Below are positions 26,694 to 34,639 of a stretch of 64,000 bases of DNA, in pieces. Source of the DNA: an uncultured Alphaproteobacteria bacterium (lineage in GTDB: Bacteria > Pseudomonadota > Alphaproteobacteria > HIMB59); the NCBI GenBank assembly GCA_902621205.1, contig CACNLH010000002.1, forward strand, positions 1 through 64,000, written 5' to 3'. Positions within the stretch are counted from its first letter, which is position 1. Each line of letters starts with the position of its first letter. The position numbers and the translations under genes are program-made. The notes below the pieces were generated by a model. The model saw only the letters and a program-made list of their open reading frames with translations, did not search any database and was not told where the DNA came from.

Positions 26694-27546
26694 AAAACAC
26701 GTAATATACATACTAGGCACTGTTGCTTTTTTCTTATTTTCAATTGCAGACACTATTATAAAGTTAATTGGAGATTTATATAAAGACACAGTTATATTTT
26801 CCATAGCGAGTTTCTCTGCAATAATCCCAGTTATCTTTTATTTATTTTATAGAAAGAGCTTAGAAGAAATAAAAACAAGCAATTATAAACTTCATTTTAT
26901 AAGAGGTATCTTAATGACTTTGACCTATTATTTTGTTGTAAAAGGTATAATTCTATTACCTTTATCTATTGCTTATCCAATAATTTTGTCAGCTCCTGTG
27001 TTACTCTCAATTATGGGAATAGTAATTTTAAAGGAGTCGATTTACCTATCCAAAATAATTTCTTTAATACTAGCCATGATTGCTGTTTTTATGGTCTCAG
27101 GTTTTAGTTTAAACGCAGGTTTTAATGCTTTGGGAGTAACATTTCTTATATTAGGAGTAATTTCATTGGCGTGTCTAGATTTTACAGTGCGAGTTTATGG
27201 GAAATCTGAAAGAACTATGGCTTTGACTTTTTATAGTATGGGAATTACTGGCATAATTTTCACAGTATTTTCAATTAACCATTACAAAGATATCGCTTTG
27301 TACGATTTTTTAATAATGGTAGGCGCAGGGCTTATTGATGGTGTCGCCATGATGGTCTTAATTTATTCTCTTAGGAGAATAGAAGCTTCATTTTTTAGCA
27401 TCACACATTATTCACAGATCATTTTTGGAATAGTAATAAGTATTGTTGTTTTCAATCACTTCCCCTCAATTATAGAATTATGCGGTGCTATTTTAATAAT
27501 AATTTCTGGATATCTTGTTTATTCTAAATTAAAAAAGCTAAATTGA
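26674..27546 (+). CDS. EamA-type (DMT superfamily) transporter
   Basis: A 290-aa inner-membrane protein with ten predicted helices in two EamA repeats. The first repeat has FIRGILMTLTYYFVVKGIILLPLSIAYPIILSAPVLL and the second ends with an EASFFSITHYSQIIFGIVISIVVF-like segment typical of the fold. The substrate is unknown; relatives export amino acids or metabolites. The 20-bp overlap with the MFS gene implies cotranscription. The 3' end overlaps the convergent gene by 9 bp. Confidence 0.85.
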   Translation: MSQLESKKHVIYILGTVAFFLFSIADTIIKLIGDLYKDTVIFSIASFSAIIPVIFYLFYRKSLEEIKTSNYKLHFIRGILMTLTYYFVVKGIILLPLSIAYPIILSAPVLLSIMGIVILKESIYLSKIISLILAMIAVFMVSGFSLNAGFNALGVTFLILGVISLACLDFTVRVYGKSERTMALTFYSMGITGIIFTVFSINHYKDIALYDFLIMVGAGLIDGVAMMVLIYSLRRIEASFFSITHYSQIIFGIVISIVVFNHFPSIIELCGAILIIISGYLVYSKLKKLN

Positions 27547-27963
27547 CTGCTTTTCCATTGGGTAAATGGAGCAACCTGAAATTTTCCACTCTCCCTTGTC
27601 TTTAATGAGCGAGTACATTGCTAAATAAGAAACATTATCTTGCGAGACGATTTGTAGTTGATGATATACTGCTCCTTCAAAAAATTTTGACTCCATAAAA
27701 TAGTAATTTTTAGGATTATAAACAGGCCCATAATAGTTTTTCACCATACTCATAAAATCTTGAGGATTATTGAACCTCATTTTGATGTAAGGTGAGGCAT
27801 GGAAGAAAGCCCCTTCAGCATCTTTGTTAATGAAGGCCTTTAGTTGACTTTCAATCACTGCTTGTGTTTCACTAAACTCAATTTCATCAATAGTTTCTGC
27901 AATCGATATAGTGCTAAAAAGTAAAATGCATAAACTGGTGTAAATTAATTTTTTAAACTGCAT
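27538..27963 (-). CDS. Secreted DUF4864-family protein
   Basis: A 141-aa protein with a signal peptide (cleavage expected after IAETID-like sequence near residue 22). The mature part has the pattern VIESQLKAFINKDAEGAFFHASPYIKMRF and MVKNYYGPVYNPKNYYF, which fits the DUF4864 family of small NTF2-like alphaproteobacterial proteins. No function is known. It diverges from the TPR gene across a 30-bp gap. Confidence 0.8.
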   Translation of the reverse strand: MQFKKLIYTSLCILLFSTISIAETIDEIEFSETQAVIESQLKAFINKDAEGAFFHASPYIKMRFNNPQDFMSMVKNYYGPVYNPKNYYFMESKFFEGAVYHQLQIVSQDNVSYLAMYSLIKDKGEWKISGCSIYPMEKQSI

Positions 27964-27993
27964 AATATTTATATGCGTAATTAAACAATATAG

Positions 27994-28536
27994 ATGAAAA
28001 TCATTTTAATTATATTCGCCTTATTTTTGAACATATCCTACAGTTACGCAGATCAAAATAGCCCAAAACTTGATGAATTATTCAGTCAGCTCTACGAGGT
28101 AAAGGACTCAAAAGAACAAAGTCTAATTATATCAAAAATATGGGGAGAATGGATGAAAATTGAAAATCCAGATGTAAAAATAGTAATGGATAACATTTCA
28201 GATTTTTTTGAATCTAAAAACTACCAATCTGCGATATCAGCTTTGACTCTTGCTATTGAGTTAGAGCCAAATTACGCGGAGGCATACAACAAAAGGGCAA
28301 CTTTTTATTTTATGATGGGAGACTATGAAAACTCTATGAGAGATATTGAAGCTACATTGTATCTTGAACCAAGACATTTTGGTGCATTAGACGGTTTGAG
28401 TAGAATTCTTATAAGCTACAAAAATTATGATGGAGCACTTAAGGTTTATCAAGAAATGAAAAAGTTAATGCCAAATGATTTGTCTGTTGATATGAAAATT
28501 GAAAATCTTAATCAAATGGTTTCAAAGGAAACTTAA
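27994..28536 (+). CDS. Periplasmic TPR-repeat protein
   Basis: A 180-aa protein with a signal peptide (hydrophobic residues 2-17, then SYADQN). It carries at least three TPR units: YQSAISALTLAIELEPNYAEAYNKRA, YENSMRDIEATLYLEP and YDGALKVYQEMKKLMPND. TPRs mediate protein contacts; the partner is unknown. Similar short periplasmic TPR proteins are common in alphaproteobacteria. Confidence 0.82.
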   Translation: MKIILIIFALFLNISYSYADQNSPKLDELFSQLYEVKDSKEQSLIISKIWGEWMKIENPDVKIVMDNISDFFESKNYQSAISALTLAIELEPNYAEAYNKRATFYFMMGDYENSMRDIEATLYLEPRHFGALDGLSRILISYKNYDGALKVYQEMKKLMPNDLSVDMKIENLNQMVSKET

Positions 28537-28586
28537 ATTAATCAATTTGTTAAGAAAACAGATTAACGAAATAATGAAATTTATTG

Positions 28587-28636
28587 CCCCTTGCCACCTT
28601 CCTCCTCGACAATGTCTCAACCCAAGCGGCTAGGGG
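28587..28636 (-). ncRNA. GC-rich long hairpin, unassigned RNA
   Basis: In the 223-bp gap 28537-28759 an island of high GC can fold into a long stem: 28587-28600 pairs with 28624-28636. On the minus strand 12 of the 13 paired positions form Watson-Crick or G-U pairs around one A-A mismatch; on the plus strand the G-U pairs become A-C mismatches, so a leftward RNA is favoured. The loop holds GACATTGTC followed by GAGGAGGAA, shared with the element at 25301-25346. I could not match it to SRP RNA, tmRNA, 6S RNA, RNase P or a SAM riboswitch. The rest of the gap shows nothing recognisable. Confidence 0.4.
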
Positions 28637-28759
28637 ACGAGTATAATATTCGAATTTTGGTTGATATGAAACAGATTTCTTATAATTTAAAAAGCCTATC
28701 AAATAAGAAAAATATCGTTATAGATGTTATTTAAAAATTAATTAGTTATAAATTGAGCT

Positions 28760-29899
28760 GTGAAAAAAAAATTTAACACAAAAGTAATTCACTCTGGGCA
28801 TGGCCCAGATAAAGAAACGGGAGCCGTTATGCCACCAATACATCTTTCATCAACCTTCAAACAAATGGAACCCGGAAATTTTGAGTATGAATATGCCAGA
28901 ACCAAAAATCCTTCTAGAGATGTATTAGAAAAATTACTGGCACAAATTGAGTCTGGAGATAAAGCTTTTGCATTTGCATCTGGCATGTCAGCAATTAATA
29001 CAGTTTGTGACCTATTTGGCACAAACTACCATATAGTTTGTTCTGATGATGTATATGGGGGTACTCGTAGGTTATTCGATAAAGTTAAATCAAACATTGA
29101 CGTAACTTACATCGACTTTGATAAAAATATAAACTGGAATGATGAAATAAAAGAAAACACAAAATTTATATGGATTGAAACACCTTCAAATCCTTTAATG
29201 AAAATTATTGATATTAAAAACACTGTTAATATTGCAAGTGAGTTTAAATTACCTGTGATTTGTGACAACACATTTGCCTCTCCATATAATCAGAGACCAC
29301 TTGAATTAGGCGCAGATATGGTAGTGAGTTCTTCAACAAAATATTTAGGAGGCCACTCAGATATTGTTGGTGGGTCTATTGTTATTAAAGAAAATAAGGA
29401 ATACGCTGAAAAAATTTCTTTTATTCAAAATGCAGTTGGGGCTGTCCCCTCTCCCTTTGATTGTTACTTATTAACAAGAAGCATTAAAACACTCTCTGTA
29501 AGAATGAAGCAACATAATGAAAATGCTATTGCTGTGTCTAATTACTTATCCAATCATCCTAAGATAGAAAAAGTTTTTTTTCCGGGTACTGATAAAAGGC
29601 ACAAGGAAATTGCAGAAAAACAAATGGATGGTTTTGGTGGAATGATGTCTTTTGTAATTGACTCAGATATTAATGGGGTAAAAACTTTTCTAAAAAATTT
29701 AAATTTATTTACACTCGCGGAAAGCCTAGGAGGAGTCGAAAGTTTGATCGAGCATCCAGCCATTATGACCCATGCTTCTATAGATCCATCAATTAGAGAA
29801 AAATTAGGTATATCAGAAGCATTACTAAGAATATCTGTGGGTATTGAAGATGTAGATGATTTGATCTCAGATTTAGACCAAGCCCTATCAAAGATTTAA
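28760..29899 (+). CDS. Cystathionine gamma-lyase/synthase family PLP enzyme
   Basis: A 379-aa enzyme of the Cys/Met metabolism PLP family. The N-terminus TKVIHSGHGPDKETGAVMPPIHLSSTF, SGMSAINTV and the PLP Lys in SSSTKYLGGHSDIVGG (near residue 196) are diagnostic, and SLGGVESLIEHPAIMTHAS closes it. It starts with GTG. The gene that follows two bases later is a cystathionine-beta-synthase-like enzyme, which suggests a gamma-lyase in reverse transsulfuration (homocysteine to cysteine); a gamma-synthase role is not excluded. Confidence 0.9.
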   Translation: MKKKFNTKVIHSGHGPDKETGAVMPPIHLSSTFKQMEPGNFEYEYARTKNPSRDVLEKLLAQIESGDKAFAFASGMSAINTVCDLFGTNYHIVCSDDVYGGTRRLFDKVKSNIDVTYIDFDKNINWNDEIKENTKFIWIETPSNPLMKIIDIKNTVNIASEFKLPVICDNTFASPYNQRPLELGADMVVSSSTKYLGGHSDIVGGSIVIKENKEYAEKISFIQNAVGAVPSPFDCYLLTRSIKTLSVRMKQHNENAIAVSNYLSNHPKIEKVFFPGTDKRHKEIAEKQMDGFGGMMSFVIDSDINGVKTFLKNLNLFTLAESLGGVESLIEHPAIMTHASIDPSIREKLGISEALLRISVGIEDVDDLISDLDQALSKI

Positions 29900-29900
29900 A

Positions 29901-30893
29901 ATGAGAGACATAGTTGATTTTATTGGCAATACGCCACTTATTAAACTCAAATATCCATCTGAAATTACGGGTTGTAATATTTATGGTAAAGCAGAATTTA
30001 TGAATCCAGCTGGTTCCATCAAAGATAGAACGGCGTTGGGTATAATCCTTGATGCTGAAGAGAATAATTTAATTGAACCAGGCGGCACTGTCGTTGAGGG
30101 TACCTTTGGAAACACAGGTATTGCTTTAACAATGATTAACAATGCTAGAGGATACAAAACTATAATTGTAATGCCTGACGGTGCATCAGAGGAGAAGCAA
30201 AGCATTTTAAGGAATATGGGGGCAAAGCTTAAAGTTGTGCCAACTAAACCTTATTCTGATCCGGGTAATTATCAGCATGTATCAAAGAGGTTAGTTGAAG
30301 ATCTACAATCAAAAGGAGAGACTTCAGTTATGTGGGCAAACCAATTTGACAACACAGCAAATTACAAATTTCACGCAAAAACCACAGCTAAAGAAATATT
30401 CAATCAGCTTGAAGGAAAAGTAGATGGTTTTACTTGTGCAATTGGGTCGGGTGGAACATTAGCAGGTACATCTATTGGACTTAAAGAATTAAATTCAAAT
30501 ATAAAAATAGCTTGCACAGATCCACAAGGTGCTCAAATGTATAATTATTTTAAATATTCTAAATTGGAAGTTAAAGGCGATCCATCAGAAACGGAGGGAA
30601 TAGGCCAGTATAGAGTGACAAAAAATGTTGAACCTTCCCTAATTGATTTTTCATACCATATTACTGATTATGAAGCGTTTGAACTTTTATATAAAATGGT
30701 CAAAACAGAAGGTTTATTTCTTGGCTCTAGTTCTGGAGTAAACGTAGCAGGGGCTATCGAAATGGCTAAAGAAATGGGACCAGGTAAAAACATTGTTACA
30801 ATTCTGTGTGACGATGCTAACAAGTATTTTAGTAAGTTATATAACAAAGAATATCTGATATCAAAAAATCTTCCCGTACCCGAGTGGCTTTAA
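29901..30893 (+). CDS. Cysteine synthase/cystathionine beta-synthase family PLP enzyme
   Basis: A 330-aa fold-type II PLP enzyme. IGNTPLIKLKYP, the Schiff-base Lys in NPAGSIKDRTALG (near residue 42), EGTFGNTGIAL and GSGGTLAGTS are in the family order. CysK-type enzymes make cysteine from O-acetylserine; CBS-type enzymes join serine and homocysteine. There is no CBS regulatory domain. Its pairing with the upstream gamma-lyase-like gene supports a joint role in transsulfuration. It ends 4 bp before the convergent cytochrome b561 gene. Confidence 0.88.
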   Translation: MRDIVDFIGNTPLIKLKYPSEITGCNIYGKAEFMNPAGSIKDRTALGIILDAEENNLIEPGGTVVEGTFGNTGIALTMINNARGYKTIIVMPDGASEEKQSILRNMGAKLKVVPTKPYSDPGNYQHVSKRLVEDLQSKGETSVMWANQFDNTANYKFHAKTTAKEIFNQLEGKVDGFTCAIGSGGTLAGTSIGLKELNSNIKIACTDPQGAQMYNYFKYSKLEVKGDPSETEGIGQYRVTKNVEPSLIDFSYHITDYEAFELLYKMVKTEGLFLGSSSGVNVAGAIEMAKEMGPGKNIVTILCDDANKYFSKLYNKEYLISKNLPVPEWL

Positions 30894-30897
30894 AATA

Positions 30898-31443
30898 TTA
30901 ATCACTATCAAAAGTCATTCTTTTTAATGTTCTATCTTTTAACACAAAATGGTGCATAAGTGCAGCTCCTGAATGTATAAAAAATAAAACTAATAAAACA
31001 TTACTAGAATATTCATGGAAACTTTTTAACAAGTACCTTGAATCACTGTTGTGATCTAATAAATTTATTAATTCAAAATTTAAAAACATTACCGTGTCAC
31101 CTTGTAAGTTTGTAAGGATGTATCCAGATATTGGTTGTAAAAAAAATATTGAGTAAAATAAAAAATAGTTAGTTTTCGCAACATAAATTAATATTTTATT
31201 TTTTAAGATGGGCTTAGGCCTAATATTGATAAATTTCCAACTTAATCTAAAAATGGCTAGGACAAGAATTAAAAGGCCTAGTGTGTTGTGTATCATCAAT
31301 ATTTCATAGTAATACTCGAAATTATTCTCTAAATTCTTACCTAGTAAATATGTTGCAATTATTAGAGCAGCCATAATCCAATGAAATAACTTGCTAATTA
31401 AACCGTAATTATCTGCGCTGTTTGCTAACTTCATTATCTTCAA
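30898..31443 (-). CDS. Cytochrome b561 (CybB-like)
   Basis: A 181-aa inner-membrane diheme cytochrome with four helices. The likely heme ligands are the histidines in ISKLFHWIM, LMIHNTLGLL, SFHEYSSN and FFIHSGAALMHHF. Such proteins pass electrons from quinol to periplasmic acceptors or act as superoxide oxidase. It diverges from the tungstate transporter across 28 bp, and a cytochrome c-prime gene follows that transporter. Confidence 0.9.
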   Translation of the reverse strand: MKIMKLANSADNYGLISKLFHWIMAALIIATYLLGKNLENNFEYYYEILMIHNTLGLLILVLAIFRLSWKFINIRPKPILKNKILIYVAKTNYFLFYSIFFLQPISGYILTNLQGDTVMFLNFELINLLDHNSDSRYLLKSFHEYSSNVLLVLFFIHSGAALMHHFVLKDRTLKRMTFDSD

Positions 31444-31471
31444 TTATGTATGTTAATATTGTTGATTATAA

Positions 31472-32266
31472 ATGAAATTAAAAAATTTATTTTTATCGTT
31501 ATTTTTATTTTTTTCCATAAGTGTTTATTCTAAAGATTTTATAATCATTCAGTCTACAACAAGCATTGCTAATACGGGTTTGCTTGATCTTTTAGCATCA
31601 GAATTTAAAAATAAAACTGGAATAAGTGTAAGACCTATTGCAGTTGGAACTGGCAATGCTATTGCAAACGCAAAAAGGGGCGATGGAGATTTATTATTTG
31701 TTCATTCAAAAAAAGATGAATTAGAATTTATAGATGAAGGCTACGGTGTTCAAAGATATGAGGTTATGTACAATAAGTTTATTTTAGTTGGTCCAAAATC
31801 TGACCCACTGAAAATATCACAAGAGGAAGATATTTTATCCGCATTAAAAAAAATATATAACTCAGAATACAAATTTATTTCAAGAGATGATAATTCTGGA
31901 ACTCATAAAAAAGAACAAGAATTATGGAGTTTAGCAAATATCAAAAAATTTGACTCTGATAAATATATAAAAACTGGGACAAGCATGGCCAATACATTAA
32001 ATATTGCCTCTGAAATTGATGCCCATACGATAAGTGACAAAGGCACCTGGCTATCTTTTAAAAATAAAAATAATTTAAAAATTCTCTTTGAGGATGGTGA
32101 TGAATTACATAATCCTTATGGAATTATTGCAGTCAATCCTGAAAAATTTCCTCATGTTGAGTATAACAAATCTCAGAAGTTCATTGAATGGTTGATTGCA
32201 GGTGAGGGCAAAGATGTTATTAATAGGTTTACATATAACGGTGAAAAGTTGTTTCATACCAATTAA
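31472..32266 (+). CDS. tupA: Tungstate ABC transporter, substrate-binding protein
   Basis: A 264-aa periplasmic oxyanion-binding protein with a signal peptide (hydrophobic residues 4-18, then VYSKD). The binding motif QSTTSIANTGLLDLL near residue 27 and SRDDNSGTHKKEQELW near 137 match TupA/WtpA-type tungstate receptors, with the Arg of SRDD as an anion ligand. The adjacent permease and ATPase complete a TupABC system. Molybdate or another oxyanion cannot be ruled out. Confidence 0.88.
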   Translation: MKLKNLFLSLFLFFSISVYSKDFIIIQSTTSIANTGLLDLLASEFKNKTGISVRPIAVGTGNAIANAKRGDGDLLFVHSKKDELEFIDEGYGVQRYEVMYNKFILVGPKSDPLKISQEEDILSALKKIYNSEYKFISRDDNSGTHKKEQELWSLANIKKFDSDKYIKTGTSMANTLNIASEIDAHTISDKGTWLSFKNKNNLKILFEDGDELHNPYGIIAVNPEKFPHVEYNKSQKFIEWLIAGEGKDVINRFTYNGEKLFHTN

Positions 32267-32276
32267 TATTACCTAA

Positions 32277-32918
32277 ATGCTAACTTTTGAAAAAATACAA
32301 TCCGCAGTTTTTATCACAATTTATGTAAGTATTTTTTCAACATTAATTGCATTTTTTTTATCAATGATTTTTGGCTATTTAATTGCTATTTATCAATTCC
32401 AATTAAAAAAACCAATTGTAATTTTCTTAAGCTCTCTTACCTCTATACCTCCCGTATGCGCAGGGCTATTAGTCTATATACTCATAAGTAGATCTGGACC
32501 CTTAGGTTGGATGGAAATTTTATATTCTCCTATAGCAATGATCATTGCCCAGATCGTAATTATCTTCCCAATTATGATCACTTTAATAATTAAAAACATT
32601 GAAGAGGATTACCCAATTTATAGAGATGAATTAATGTCTTATGGAGCGTCCAAAAAAGACATAATTTTCATACTCTTTTCAAATAAAACAAATATCTACA
32701 TAACAGTTCTTTTATTAGGCTTTGGCCGAGCTATTAGTGAGTACGGTGCGGCTGCAATAGTAGGAGGTTCAATTGATCACTTCACAAGAAACATGACAGC
32801 TACAATTGCATTAGAAACATCTAAAGGCAATGTCTCACTAGGTATTGTTTTAGGAGTTATTCTTATCTCTTTGACACTTTTAATTTCAATATCTCTTAAC
32901 TTTTTAAATAAAAAATGA
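32277..32918 (+). CDS. tupB: Tungstate ABC transporter, permease
   Basis: A 213-aa permease with five or six helices. The cytoplasmic EAA loop is visible as RDELMSYGASKKDIIF followed by LLLGFGRAISEYGAAAIVGG, which contacts the ATPase. Family and context match TupB. It overlaps the ATPase gene by 4 bp. Confidence 0.9.
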   Translation: MLTFEKIQSAVFITIYVSIFSTLIAFFLSMIFGYLIAIYQFQLKKPIVIFLSSLTSIPPVCAGLLVYILISRSGPLGWMEILYSPIAMIIAQIVIIFPIMITLIIKNIEEDYPIYRDELMSYGASKKDIIFILFSNKTNIYITVLLLGFGRAISEYGAAAIVGGSIDHFTRNMTATIALETSKGNVSLGIVLGVILISLTLLISISLNFLNKK

Positions 32919-33526
32919 TTAAAATTAATAATATTTCATATGCAATTAATGGAAAAAATATACTTTCAAATATCAATCTAAATATTAGAAGGAACAAAAT
33001 TACAGTAATTACTGGAAAAAATGGTTCTGGTAAAAGTTCCTTAATAAAAATTATAAATAAAATTATTTTTCCCAGTAAAGGATCAATTAAATCTGACTAC
33101 TCTGAACCTATTCCGATGCTTTTTCAAAAACCTATTTCTTTAAATAAAAGTCTAGAGGATAATTTTTTATTATTAAGCAATATTAAGAAATCCAAGGTAA
33201 ATAAGTCTTATTTTAATCTTTTCAATTTAAATAAATTAAAAAAACGTAAGTTTCAAAATTTATCGGAAGGTGAAAAGCAGAAAGTGTTTATATCTAGATT
33301 TATGAGTTTTGAACAAGATTTAATTATACTTGACGAACCTAATCAAAATCTAGACCTTGAGAGTGAAAAATCTTTTTTTTCATCTTTGTCTAAAATGAAA
33401 AATAAAACTATCGTATTAACGTTACATAATTTAACCTATATAAAAGATTTTGCAGATTATTTAGTAATTTTGGACTCAGGAAAGATAATATTTAATGACA
33501 CTATTAAAAAATTTACAAAAAAATAA
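32915..33526 (+). CDS. tupC: Tungstate ABC transporter, ATPase
   Basis: A 203-aa ABC ATPase. Walker A is GKNGSGKSSLIK near residue 36, the Q-loop is MLFQKP, the signature reads NLSEGEKQKV (LSEGE in place of LSGGE), and Walker B is LIILDEPNQNLD. The H-loop His is in TLHNLTYI. It is shorter than most ABC ATPases, as is common for TupC. Confidence 0.9.
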   Translation: MIKINNISYAINGKNILSNINLNIRRNKITVITGKNGSGKSSLIKIINKIIFPSKGSIKSDYSEPIPMLFQKPISLNKSLEDNFLLLSNIKKSKVNKSYFNLFNLNKLKKRKFQNLSEGEKQKVFISRFMSFEQDLIILDEPNQNLDLESEKSFFSSLSKMKNKTIVLTLHNLTYIKDFADYLVILDSGKIIFNDTIKKFTKK

Positions 33527-33558
33527 GTCTATAATTTTTTATGTTACGTTAATAAGTT

Positions 33559-33972
33559 ATGTTTAAATTAATTTTAATTTTCTCTCTTCTTGCACAGTCA
33601 TTACTCTATGCAAACCCAATATCTGATAGACAAGAATTAATGAGAGATTATAACAAACTCATGAGGGCAGCAAATAACTTGATAAGAGAAAATGAAATAA
33701 ATGATGACCTAGCATCAATTTATGAAGAAATAGAAGAGATAATGAGAGTATATCCGACTTTATTTCCAGATGACTCTTTTGGTGATAAGACAAAAGCTAG
33801 TACTGACATAATTGACAATAGGGAATTATTTAATCAAATTGCAAAAGAGACCGAGAACAATGCAGTGCTTGCCAAACTTTCTGCTCAAGAAGGAGAATTT
33901 GAAAATGTTATGCAATTCCACCAAAATCTTTTTGGAAGCTGTAAGAGTTGCCATTCTCGCTTTAAAAATTAA
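33559..33972 (+). CDS. Cytochrome c-prime family protein
   Basis: A 137-aa periplasmic protein. A signal peptide (residues 1-18) is followed by a helical bundle with RQELMRDYNKLMRAANNL, and the heme c site CKSCH lies six residues before the C-terminus, as in class II cytochromes c. Relatives bind NO or carry electrons. It follows tupC by 32 bp and precedes a periplasmic rhodanese by 5 bp. Confidence 0.88.
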   Translation: MFKLILIFSLLAQSLLYANPISDRQELMRDYNKLMRAANNLIRENEINDDLASIYEEIEEIMRVYPTLFPDDSFGDKTKASTDIIDNRELFNQIAKETENNAVLAKLSAQEGEFENVMQFHQNLFGSCKSCHSRFKN

Positions 33973-33977
33973 TAAAA

Positions 33978-34376
33978 ATGAATTTACTAAAAATTTTTTT
34001 TCTATTTTTTTTTCTGTTAACTAATTTATTATTTGCTCAGAGTAATACAATGAAATACACACCTATAGATACCGAAGAGTCGTTTAAAAGAATTCAGGAG
34101 GGTGCAATTGTGATCGATGTTAGATATCCAAAAGAACATAATATGATACGAATTGAGAACTCACACAATATACCTTTTAAAGAAATAACTGTTGAAAAAA
34201 TCAACTCCATAAACCCCGATAATAAGGATATTATTATTCACTGTACTGCAGGTATTACCTCTAAAAAAGTTGCAGATATTTTAGTATCCGAAGGTTATCA
34301 CGGTACTATTTATGAAATGGACAAAGGTTTAATTGATTGGATTAATTTAGGTTTTAAAACCGAGCAAGGTATATAG
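33978..34376 (+). CDS. Periplasmic rhodanese-like protein
   Basis: A 132-aa protein with a signal peptide (residues 1-20, LLTNLLFAQS) and one rhodanese domain. IVIDVRYPKEHN and the active-site loop IIIHCTAGITSKKVA, with Cys near residue 89, are present. It may transfer sulfane sulfur or bind thiols in the periplasm. Its pairing with a c-type cytochrome suggests sulfur or oxyanion redox work, but this is inference from context. Confidence 0.87.
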   Translation: MNLLKIFFLFFFLLTNLLFAQSNTMKYTPIDTEESFKRIQEGAIVIDVRYPKEHNMIRIENSHNIPFKEITVEKINSINPDNKDIIIHCTAGITSKKVADILVSEGYHGTIYEMDKGLIDWINLGFKTEQGI

Positions 34377-34394
34377 TTCATAACTCTAAAACCT

Positions 34395-34565
34395 CTAAGA
34401 AAAATAGTTGGTACTGAACATATAGTAAATCATATATCCGATAAGTCCTACAACTAGTAAGACAAGAGGTATCACTGATATTGTAAAAGCCTCCCTAAAT
34501 TTCTTATTAAATATTAATAAACTAGCTAGTAATAAAATAAGAAGAATAAGTGCAAGTCTAATCAT
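34395..34565 (-). CDS. Small two-helix membrane protein (56 aa)
   Basis: A short frame that fills the 263-bp gap between the rhodanese gene and dapB. The product begins MIRLALILLILLLASLL, continues NKKFREAF (a charged loop), and then has a second helix VIPLVLLVVGLIGYMIYYMF. Two hydrophobic segments joined by a basic loop and ended by a clean stop are unlikely to be accidental in AT-rich DNA. No Shine-Dalgarno is evident. I do not recognise a family and assign no function. Confidence 0.6.
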   Translation of the reverse strand: MIRLALILLILLLASLLIFNKKFREAFTISVIPLVLLVVGLIGYMIYYMFSTNYFS

Positions 34566-34639
34566 AAGTTAATTTTAGCATAAAATTTAATAATTTTGCT
34601 ATTCCATATCTGCTAATTTATGTATAACAAGTCTTAATC

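Noticed and set aside
28587-28636. Signal recognition particle RNA
   Set aside because: GGAAGG is present but the flanking GGTC and AGCA internal-loop sequences are not, and the tetraloop cannot close.
28645-28660. tRNA T-arm-like TTCGAAT
   Set aside because: The flanking bases do not form the T stem, and no anticodon or acceptor arm is near. No tRNA is seen anywhere in the window.
28640-28760. SAM-II or SAM-V riboswitch before the transsulfuration genes
   Set aside because: The pseudoknot core with GCTAAA-like sequence near the start codon is absent.
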